Positions 1-5,295 of a stretch of 10,283 nucleotides of DNA are shown one piece after another. How positions within the stretch are numbered: the stretch's first letter is position 1; each line of letters begins with the position of its first letter. The translations under genes were made by a program, and so were the position numbers. The DNA is taken from positions 2,378 to 12,660 of the forward strand of contig NZAS01000056.1 in the NCBI GenBank assembly GCA_002686195.1, given 5' to 3'. The notes below the pieces were generated by a model. The model made no database searches. It saw nothing but the letters and a program-made list of their open reading frames with translations, and was not told the DNA's origin. The stretch is from Candidatus Pacearchaeota archaeon (GTDB taxonomy: Archaea > Nanoarchaeota > Nanoarchaeia > Pacearchaeales > GW2011-AR1).

Positions 1-377
1 AATTTTTCTGTATCGTCATTTTGATATTCAACAAGATTACCAGACACAATTTCCGATATGCTATTATAAGTCAATGGTAATGACACTTGACCTGATATTG
101 ATGTCATCCCACTAAGCAAATTTATTTCTTCTGTAGTTACAGCAGCACCATCCAAAAGATTCAATTCAGTAGCCGTAGAAGTAACCTCTGTATCACCAAG
201 TTTAAAAGTCCCAGTAAGATTAACACTATTAGTACTAAGCTTTATAGCCGCGCCAACACCATCTCCATCATATACCTGTTTCTCTGTTGCTTCTAACCCC
301 TCCCCAGCAGTTGAACCAAGAATAGTTAAAAGGTCCTTGTAGGTTTGACCTACTGAATTTCCAGATAACCCAGCCAT
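1..377 (-). CDS. Probable tail fibre protein, N-terminal part (runs off the window)
   Basis: This is the first 125 codons of a protein that continues past the left edge, so it has no stop in the window. The ATG at 377..375 shares one base with the stop of the preceding gene (TAATG). No Shine-Dalgarno sequence is visible, so translation is probably coupled. The N-terminus (GLSGNSVGQTYKDLLTI, residues 3-19) has no signal peptide and looks like a virion-attachment segment. A low-complexity beta-prone stretch follows. Residues 69-94 then hold two 13-residue units, ATELNLLDGAAVT and TEEINLLSGMTSI. This 'ELNLLDG' signature is common in phage tail fibre and tailspike shafts. Position after the neck genes supports a fibre that contacts the host surface. 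The receptor-binding part lies outside the window. A baseplate or other appendage protein with a fibre-like shaft is the main alternative. Confidence 0.72.
   Translation of the reverse strand, partial: MAGLSGNSVGQTYKDLLTILGSTAGEGLEATEKQVYDGDGVGAAIKLSTNSVNLTGTFKLGDTEVTSTATELNLLDGAAVTTEEINLLSGMTSISGQVSLPLTYNSISEIVSGNLVEYQNDDTEK
96..173 (-). repeat. Two tandem 13-residue fibre-shaft repeats
   Basis: Residues 69-81 and 82-94 of the fibre gene align without gaps: E71/E84, N73/N86, LL74-75/LL87-88 and G77/G90 are all exactly 13 residues apart. The repeat is clear in protein and degenerate in DNA, so it is an old structural repeat and not a recent duplication. More units may follow outside the window. 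Confidence 0.6.
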
Positions 378-634
378 TAGTAAAGATGTATTACATTTGC
401 ACTACTGGCAAGAGTACACGATATTGGATAAATAGTACCCGCCAAAAGTCCAGTAAATGTCACCGCGGTTCCGTTCACTGTCAAAGCATAATTGCCAGCA
501 ACCTTAATATAAACAGCCCTGCAAGCATCTACCGCAGTAGAACCATCACTTACAACAGCCTTTATATATGGAGCAGTACTTTCCTGAACAGTAAAATCCT
601 GTAATCCTTTTTGTGTATCAAATGTTAAAGCCAT
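377..634 (-). CDS. Small beta-rich virion protein, possibly spike-base/head-fibre-like
   Basis: This 85-aa protein starts at the ATG at 634. The in-frame reading extends 11 codons further upstream, but AGGAG at 640-644 lies 5 bases before the 634 ATG and fixes this start. The previous gene's stop at 645-647 lies just upstream. Residues 38-85 follow the pattern 'CRAvYI..aGnyalt.nG..VtFtgl.aGtiyPi....l.SSAnVIhLY'. From memory this resembles the small spike-base proteins of the RCAP_Rcc01079 type and similar phage decoration proteins, which form compact beta structures on virions. The ending at a beta strand (VIHLY) fits that group. The gene lies just before the probable fibre, so a role as a base or attachment platform for it is a reasonable inference. 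The family match is a pattern recognition, not a search result. Confidence 0.6.
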   Translation of the reverse strand: MALTFDTQKGLQDFTVQESTAPYIKAVVSDGSTAVDACRAVYIKVAGNYALTVNGTAVTFTGLLAGTIYPISCTLASSANVIHLY

Positions 635-639
635 ATTCT

Positions 640-644
640 CTCCT
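640..644 (-). promoter_or_regulatory. Ribosome binding site that decides the start at 634
   Basis: Minus-strand AGGAG with a 5-base spacer to the ATG at 634..632. It lies in the 10-base gap after the stop of the upstream 125-aa gene. It rules against the longer reading that begins inside that gene. Confidence 0.75.
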
Positions 645-1022
645 TTATCTGATTGCCCAAGCACCAACAGGCATAGTCTGCTTTAAACCACCATGTCTGT
701 TCTTCTGGTATTGGAACACTTTCTTTTTAAATTCTCTCATATGAAACTCCCTTTTTTCATATTCACCATCTTGTTCAAAAAACTTTGCCTTTACGTAATC
801 AACCAATGCAATCGCAAGTTCATTATCTACTGGAACCGTAGAGGACTCTGATGTTGGCATTGTAGGCATCTTGGTAAATGTAACAAGAATCCCATTAGTG
901 ATTGATTTAGTCGGACTCTCCCAATGTTTTGTAGTTGTATTCTGCTCAAGAATACCAACATTGCCACCTTCCATATAATAACCATATTTAGTATTATTAA
1001 TTCTTCTAAGCTGATGACTCAT
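645..1022 (-). CDS. Uncharacterised phage neck/virion structural protein
   Basis: This is a 125-aa protein whose ATG lies two bases after the previous stop. GAGG at 1030-1033 with a 7-base spacer supports the start. The N-terminus (MSHQLRRINNTKYGYYMEGGNVGI) is followed by a mixed beta segment, residues 46-62 rich in T, S and P. A helical segment follows at 63-86 (VPVDNELAIALVDYVKAKFFEQDG), then a very basic, aromatic helix at 88-110. The motif 'ip.el..ALvDYv.ak...qdgEye' recurs in small phage head-tail connector proteins, where a terminal helical bundle packs against the neck. Placement in a run of small genes after the capsid and adaptor supports a neck role. No enzyme motif is visible. I do not recognise a named family with confidence. 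Confidence 0.72.
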   Translation of the reverse strand: MSHQLRRINNTKYGYYMEGGNVGILEQNTTTKHWESPTKSITNGILVTFTKMPTMPTSESSTVPVDNELAIALVDYVKAKFFEQDGEYEKREFHMREFKKKVFQYQKNRHGGLKQTMPVGAWAIR

Positions 1023-1024
1023 AT

Positions 1025-1303
1025 TTAAACCTCATCTATACTTGTTTGACCAACAACACGGCTTATTGGACGATATTCACTAGATTCTGTATCCAATATT
1101 GCTATATTAAGCAATTTAACAAGACCAGTTATCTGAGCAGACTCCATCGCATAATAACGCTGGTCTTTTACCAAATTTGTCTTAGCAGTAGCCACAGATT
1201 CCTCAATAAGCATATTTGATTCACGTATTGCATCCTCTAAATATGCATTAGCAAATCCAAAATTAGAAGTGCCAACGCGTTCCATTAATTCTTTCATAAC
1301 CAT
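1025..1303 (-). CDS. Uncharacterised small phage neck/connector-type protein
   Basis: This 92-aa protein begins at the ATG at 1303..1301, which overlaps the preceding TAA by one base (TAATG). A start five codons earlier (1318) is possible but lies inside the upstream gene. A run of five G at 1312-1316 is a weak ribosome binding site 8 bases before the 1303 ATG. The protein is mostly helical: LMERVGTSNFGFANAYLEDAI (residues 6-26), then a segment around KDQRYYAM (46-53), and it ends with YRPISRVVG (77-85). The pattern 'yl.DAi.E ... kdqRyYam ... yRpIsR' recurs in short phage genes between the capsid and the tail fibres, and I associate it with head-tail connection. That role is inferred from recall and gene order. 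There are no catalytic motifs or membrane segments. Confidence 0.7.
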   Translation of the reverse strand: MVMKELMERVGTSNFGFANAYLEDAIRESNMLIEESVATAKTNLVKDQRYYAMESAQITGLVKLLNIAILDTESSEYRPISRVVGQTSIDEV

Positions 1304-1578
1304 TATGACGGCCCCCATAAAACATTATTTGGATCAAGTTCATCAGTAATAAGAGTATCCCATCTCATATCAAAAAAATCATCTGCCGTATTCCAAAAAT
1401 GTCTCTCATAACTTTCATATTGATTTGATGGGCTAGTAGACTGTACAACATAAGAAGAATTAGGCACTGCCTCAGCAACAGCATATGAAGTAACAGGAGC
1501 CACCGCACTTGCAGTATACGAAGTATCTGGAACAACAGTTGTAGATGCCCAGGAAGTTTCATTTTCATTTCTTGGCAT
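1303..1578 (-). CDS. Small repeat-containing phage structural protein
   Basis: This 91-aa protein is not assigned to a named family. AGGAGG at 1586-1591, 7 bases before the ATG, is the strongest ribosome binding site in the window. It lies inside the end of the upstream gene, and the two genes overlap as TAATG. Residues 2-56 are built on an 11-residue period: aromatics at 10, 21, 32, 43 and 54, prolines at 17, 28, 39 and 50, and SY or SW pairs at most units. The C-terminal 30 residues are different, acidic and aromatic (HFWNTADDFFDMRWDTLITDELDP). Small phage proteins with repeating 'TxYTxV' units are often found beside the adaptor gene, where a beta-structured linker or tail-surface role is plausible. 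The actual function is unknown. Confidence 0.72.
   Translation of the reverse strand: MPRNENETSWASTTVVPDTSYTASAVAPVTSYAVAEAVPNSSYVVQSTSPSNQYESYERHFWNTADDFFDMRWDTLITDELDPNNVLWGPS
1411..1575 (-). repeat. Five 11-residue (33-base) degenerate tandem repeats
   Basis: The units are residues 2-12, 13-23, 24-34, 35-45 and 46-56 of the 91-aa protein. The consensus for the middle three is roughly xxVxPxxSYxx. Tyr/Trp spacing is exactly 11 across all five units and proline spacing is exactly 11 across the last four. DNA identity between units is low, so the period is kept at the protein level. Confidence 0.7.
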
Positions 1579-2747
1579 TATGCTGCCTCCTCACCTTTAT
1601 TAGCATAAGGCTGAAACTCACGCTCATACCTTTGCTGGAGATGTATAATTCTTTCCATTAACCATGTATACTGCTGAGAGTCCTTTTGATACTTTGTTGT
1701 CCATTCCTGAATCTTAGCACCAACCTCAGCCGCCACTCTTTGCCAGTCAGCCTGGAATATTGCCACTTTCTGAGCATATTCTTGACTTTCTTTTTGTAAA
1801 ACTTGTGCTTTAGCCTGAGTATCAACATTAGTACTGGCTTGCATTTTTGCAACATCTGCCTGTACCTGACCCTGCAATTCAGCCATATCTCTCTGAACAT
1901 TAGCCGTCCAAATGGCATTTTCTTTATTAAATTCATTTAATTCATTCTGAATATCTGCCTGGTATTCTCCAAGTTCCTTATTCAGTCTACCTAACTGCAC
2001 TTGAGCAAGTTCAGGATCCTCCTCAGTTTCCAAAAATGTCTCAAATTGAGCCGTATCAAATGATGACAGAGGCTTAGAATAATCTGGAGTACCAGTACTT
2101 AATGTCTTTGTAACCGTGCTAGTAGCATCTTGAAGTGATGGCGACGGATCAGTAAAATCTGGAGCAGTCGGCACACCTAAAGCACTGCTGTATATAGCAG
2201 ACAGGTCAATATCAGTCTCTAAAGTAAACTCAGCTACCTTTTCCATCAAAACCTGTACAGACGCATACAATACCACCAAAGGATAAAGACCGCTAGGAAA
2301 ACTGGATATTGCACTTGTCCCAGATGACGCGTTGGTTATTGTACCATAAACAACCTTGTTTACATATATGTTGTCAACTGTAGTTGTGCTAGGTAAAACA
2401 TATACTTTACTTTGATACTTATAAAATACAGGATACTCAACTGTAGCTTTATGGAGAGATGTACTATCATCTGCCATCAATCTTAAATTAGCTGGTAATT
2501 CTGTACAATTCTTACCCACCCCGCTTTCTAACCTGACAACATCAAGAACCTTGTCTGTATCATCTACTGTAACATAAGAATTGCCAACAGTATTCGTAGA
2601 AGAACTGGCAAATTGATATACACTCTCTGGCGATATCTTCATCATCCGATTAACTACATCCTTGATTCCATTATCAAGGGCAGTAGTATAATCTTCAGTA
2701 TCTATAGTACCAGCAAAGTTCTCTATCTGAGCTTTAAACGCTGCCAT
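1578..2747 (-). CDS. Head-tail adaptor-like virion protein with long C-terminal coiled coil
   Basis: This 389-aa protein starts at ATG 2747. AAGGA at 2754-2758 with a 6-base spacer supports the start. It is the first gene after the capsid gene and its hairpin gap. Residues 1-190 look like a phage head-tail adaptor: helix 'ALDNGIKDVVNRM' (23-35), then FAS..., 'VLDVVRLE' (67-74), 'YPVFYKYQSKVYVLPS' (105-120) and 'FPSGLYPLVVLYASVQVLMEKVA' (150-172), where the last helix would pack against the portal. Residues 190-240 are a Pro/Ser/Thr linker. Residues about 243-376 are a nearly unbroken Gln/Glu-rich helix with repeated 'YQ.. Q.EL..F' spacing, likely a multimeric coiled coil. Proteins with this two-part build are frequent in environmental phages. 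The adaptor role is inferred from pattern and position. There is no enzyme motif. Confidence 0.72.
   Translation of the reverse strand: MAAFKAQIENFAGTIDTEDYTTALDNGIKDVVNRMMKISPESVYQFASSSTNTVGNSYVTVDDTDKVLDVVRLESGVGKNCTELPANLRLMADDSTSLHKATVEYPVFYKYQSKVYVLPSTTTVDNIYVNKVVYGTITNASSGTSAISSFPSGLYPLVVLYASVQVLMEKVAEFTLETDIDLSAIYSSALGVPTAPDFTDPSPSLQDATSTVTKTLSTGTPDYSKPLSSFDTAQFETFLETEEDPELAQVQLGRLNKELGEYQADIQNELNEFNKENAIWTANVQRDMAELQGQVQADVAKMQASTNVDTQAKAQVLQKESQEYAQKVAIFQADWQRVAAEVGAKIQEWTTKYQKDSQQYTWLMERIIHLQQRYEREFQPYANKGEEAA
1586..1591 (-). promoter_or_regulatory. Strong ribosome binding site inside the end of the adaptor gene
   Basis: Minus-strand AGGAGG with a 7-base spacer to the ATG at 1578. 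It sits within the last codons (Glu-Glu-Ala-Ala) of the 389-aa gene. The small repeat protein therefore has its own strong initiation signal in addition to TAATG coupling. Confidence 0.75.
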
Positions 2748-2766
2748 GTCTTATCCTTAAATCAGA

Positions 2767-2810
2767 TCGGGGGCGGGACCAAGAAAACCGCATTATGAAT
2801 CCGCCCCCGA
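2767..2810 (-). terminator. GC-rich perfect 10-bp hairpin after the capsid gene (possible terminator or RNA stability element)
   Basis: The arms are 2767-2776 (TCGGGGGCGG on the plus strand) and 2801-2810 (CCGCCCCCGA), exact complements around a 24-base loop. Nine or ten G:C-dominated pairs stand out sharply in an AT-rich genome. No clear U-tract follows on either strand, so it is not a textbook intrinsic terminator. A partial terminator, an attenuator, or a 3' end that shields capsid mRNA would all fit its place. Confidence 0.4.
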
Positions 2811-2811
2811 C

Positions 2812-2834
2812 ATTGAGATCTATTTTATCTCAAT
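2812..2834 (-). repeat. Perfect 8-bp hairpin immediately downstream of the capsid stop
   Basis: The arms are ATTGAGAT at 2812-2819 and ATCTCAAT at 2827-2834, with a 7-base loop. It begins 10 bases after the capsid stop (2845-2847) and sits one base from the GC-rich hairpin. The pair could act together at the capsid mRNA 3' end. On the plus strand the stem is followed by a T-rich stretch, but no plus-strand gene leads into it. Confidence 0.5.
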
Positions 2835-2844
2835 TTTGATTGTT

Positions 2845-4389
2845 TTAACCAGTCCAAACAGCGTGCGCTTCAGGCATTACAATCTGCAAACCAGATTCGG
2901 TCTGGATCAGATCAATCCTGCGGTCAACACCAGTGTTTTCCAGGGACTGAACGCCAACATAAATTGACGTATCTCGGTTAAGACCATTACCTACCAGCGG
3001 ACGATAAGCAACGTGCTTCATGTTCACACCAACGATCTTTGCACCGCCTTGTCCACTATCTAAGTGGATATTGCGGGTAACGTTCATGTTCCCATAAGGT
3101 GTACTGATTGTAGTAATACCAAGCCCGTACTTGTTGGACTTTCCAGTAACTGCAAAGTCTGCACGGCCCATACCATTAGCAGTACCTGCTCCAACAGCAT
3201 TGACATTCTGAGCAAAGTAACCACCAAGTTTGTGCAACCAGTTATAAACATCTGTACTACACATGAAAAGCGTAGAATTGGAATTATTATAACGCGGGTC
3301 CAGGAAATCGCTCATATCTTCTAGAAAGTCATCTGAATCCTTAGCTGTTGTCCACGAAAACACGTTACCTTCCTGCAAGATGTAATCAACTGCACCCTGG
3401 GTATAACTAGTTCTAGAAGTAGAACCATCTCCAGTTACATAACCACGACCAAACAGGAGAGCCTGTTCAATATCCCATTTATGCTCAATCAGCTTGTTCT
3501 TCCAAATCCTGCCCCATTCATCAGAGACAAGTTTAAGCTGGGTTGCCCGAGCCGTATTTGTCATCTGCATGGTGGTTTTAAAGATTTGCGTGTATCCAGT
3601 ACGAACCAGATAAGGCGAATCTTTAAAGGTGCTTGGAAATGTGCTTCCTTCAGCATGTGCTGAACCAACAACATAACACTTATGCTCTTCTGTATGACCA
3701 GAAGCACTCATAGTATCATATGATCCATCACTAGCATGTGCAACCGCAAGTCCAAGAGCATTATATCCAGAAGCAGCAGGTCTGATCACAGTACAGGTAG
3801 CATATACAGCTTCCGTATCTGAAGTTCCATCGCCAACAGCGGATATTTGAACGATCATGTAATCACGTCCAGTTACCGTGCCAACTGCACCATTATTAAC
3901 AGTGGTTTTGAACAATGGAATTTTAACCAACTGACCATCTAAAAAGAAGATCGGTTTCGTTCCAGTAGCTCCTCTGGTAACTGCAGTTTGACCAAGAATA
4001 GATTGCACATTTCCAGCAGATTCGTAATCGCATTCGAATTTTATTGCAAAAGTCTGATCTTGCGCCAACTCAGCATTAGAGAAAGCAGTGTGAACGTATC
4101 CAGCATCATCATTCAATACTGGAACTGGTGTATCCAAATCAATCGCCACCGCATAAGCATAACGCTTATGCCACATGGAGCGTTCTTCGGTTGTTTTGAA
4201 TTCGGGGTCGTCTGTAGGTTTGTTTGCCACCTGCGATACAAATCTAAAAAATGGTGTTTGGTCTATGGCTAATTCCGTTACCGCGGCACCGAAATTATAC
4301 CTTCTCCTAAGATCACCAATCTTTGCTGGATCGCCAGTAGCAGTGGGCTGTTGCCCGTGAGTACTGAGATATAGAGGGCTGTCAGCCAT
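2845..4389 (-). CDS. Major capsid protein, probable SU10-like (DUF5309) HK97 fold
   Basis: This 514-aa protein is the shell subunit. Two ATGs are adjacent. The one at 4389 lies 6 bases after AGGAG and is preferred, while the one at 4392 is only 3 bases away. It directly follows the scaffold gene, the standard order. The N-terminal arm (1-50) leads to 'TPFFRFVSQ'. Residues 265-281 (GYTQIFKTTMQMTNTAR) and 'DIEQALLFGRG' (306-316) match my memory of the DUF5309/SU10 major head protein group, with the spine helix in the second. The C-terminal half carries 'YNWLHKLGGYF' and a beta-rich end (YRPLVGNGLNRDTSIYVG). Residues about 109-264 are beta-rich and look like an inserted surface domain, making this protein longer than simple members of the group. 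Sampled lines have about 47% G+C, above the neighbouring genes, consistent with high expression. Confidence 0.85.
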   Translation of the reverse strand: MADSPLYLSTHGQQPTATGDPAKIGDLRRRYNFGAAVTELAIDQTPFFRFVSQVANKPTDDPEFKTTEERSMWHKRYAYAVAIDLDTPVPVLNDDAGYVHTAFSNAELAQDQTFAIKFECDYESAGNVQSILGQTAVTRGATGTKPIFFLDGQLVKIPLFKTTVNNGAVGTVTGRDYMIVQISAVGDGTSDTEAVYATCTVIRPAASGYNALGLAVAHASDGSYDTMSASGHTEEHKCYVVGSAHAEGSTFPSTFKDSPYLVRTGYTQIFKTTMQMTNTARATQLKLVSDEWGRIWKNKLIEHKWDIEQALLFGRGYVTGDGSTSRTSYTQGAVDYILQEGNVFSWTTAKDSDDFLEDMSDFLDPRYNNSNSTLFMCSTDVYNWLHKLGGYFAQNVNAVGAGTANGMGRADFAVTGKSNKYGLGITTISTPYGNMNVTRNIHLDSGQGGAKIVGVNMKHVAYRPLVGNGLNRDTSIYVGVQSLENTGVDRRIDLIQTESGLQIVMPEAHAVWTG

Positions 4390-4395
4390 CATAAA

Positions 4396-4400
4396 CTCCT
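4396..4400 (-). promoter_or_regulatory. Capsid gene ribosome binding site
   Basis: Minus-strand AGGAG lying between the scaffold stop (4414-4416) and the paired ATGs. The 6-base spacer to the second ATG (4389) is near the optimum and the 3-base spacer to the first (4392) is short. It therefore favours the second ATG. Confidence 0.65.
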
Positions 4401-4413
4401 TTATTTTTCACAC

Positions 4414-5295
4414 TTAGTCAGAGAATATATTATCCACGCTTCCGTCTAGTCCCTTGAGTGCATCGAGAACCGCCTTGTTAGGGTCTTCTTCAACTTTTAC
4501 AGAGTTCATATTGCTCTGCGAAGCTGGAATATCCCTGACAGCATTCATTTGGTTCAGCATATCCTTTCTCGTTGAATTACTGACGTTTTGATTGATTTTA
4601 TCACGGTTCTTCATGTAATAAAGATCATCAAACGACATTTTATGATCATTTGCCCAGTTCATCATTTCTTCAAAATCACCATCATTCATCTTCATACGTT
4701 CCTTAAACTGATTAGCCTGTTGGGCCATATAAGCTTTGGACTGTTCCTGTTCATCACGAACACGTTCTTCACCAATGATGTTATTGACTTTTTGACTTAC
4801 TGTATTATCCATCAACGTACTAAAGTATTTTGCTGAATCTGAATTTTGGTCGTTCATTGCTTCCTGAATATCAAATTCAAAATCCTCTGGGACCTCAAAC
4901 TGAGGTGGTTTTTTCCCGTCAACTAAGTACTGTTTTACTGTATCAACTAAACCTTCATCTTCATTCATAAGTTGAAGAAGAGGCATAAACGGTTCAACTT
5001 CATCCAGTTGTTGTTTCATCTTTTGCGCCTCGCGGGATGAATCCTTGTACCGTTTCTCATAATTTACCGTTTCAACAGGGTCAGTGTTACCAGCTTCCAC
5101 ATTAACTGGGGGTGCTGGGGACTGAGTTTCTGATACATCAATCGGCTCATCAATTGGATCTAAAATAGATCCGTTGACCTCTCGGTCAAGATCAGCGAAG
5201 AAGTTGCCATCGGAGCCAAAAATTGATTCATTAACTGCCTCTTGTGACGGCATGTTTTCTTCAACTTCTGGGTTTGCCATAGTTTCAGCTTCCAT
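4414..5295 (-). CDS. Capsid scaffolding protein (putative)
   Basis: This 293-aa acidic protein lies between portal and capsid genes, the usual place for a scaffold. I chose the ATG at 5295 because AAGGA at 5303-5307 sits 7 bases upstream. An ATG at 5280 (4 bases after the portal stop) and a TTG at 5328 are alternatives. It overlaps the portal by 11 bases. The N-terminus is acidic and disordered (to about 75), with a 'PAPPV' stretch. Residues 79-107 (YEKRYKDSSREAQKMKQQLDE...) form a coiled coil of a type I know from podoviral scaffolds. Residues 145-260 are helical, rich in N, M, D and Q. The tail (270-293) is an amphipathic helix, LDALKGLDGSVDNIF, that could contact the shell, although it lacks the basic charge of the P22 scaffold end. 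No protease motif is visible. Confidence 0.78.
   Translation of the reverse strand: MEAETMANPEVEENMPSQEAVNESIFGSDGNFFADLDREVNGSILDPIDEPIDVSETQSPAPPVNVEAGNTDPVETVNYEKRYKDSSREAQKMKQQLDEVEPFMPLLQLMNEDEGLVDTVKQYLVDGKKPPQFEVPEDFEFDIQEAMNDQNSDSAKYFSTLMDNTVSQKVNNIIGEERVRDEQEQSKAYMAQQANQFKERMKMNDGDFEEMMNWANDHKMSFDDLYYMKNRDKINQNVSNSTRKDMLNQMNAVRDIPASQSNMNSVKVEEDPNKAVLDALKGLDGSVDNIFSD

Noticed and set aside
1365..1568. 67-codon minus-strand frame overlapping the 91-aa repeat gene
   Set aside because: It is a leucine-rich alternate frame of the repeat region. The other frame has AGGAGG, TAATG coupling and the regular 11-residue pattern.
2818..2827. TAAAAT on the minus strand as a possible -10 box for a neck-gene promoter
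   Set aside because: It lies in the loop of a hairpin and no acceptable -35 hexamer is found 16-18 bases upstream.
4151..4171. 8-bp perfect inverted repeat with a 5-base loop early in the capsid gene
   Set aside because: It encodes the ordinary stretch HKRYAYA, and there is no second copy or link to a start site. Chance is a sufficient explanation.
4588..4836. 82-codon plus-strand open frame opposite the scaffold gene
   Set aside because: It is hydrophobic and low-complexity, as expected for the complement of a charged helical gene. It has no ribosome binding site and lies opposite a well-supported gene.
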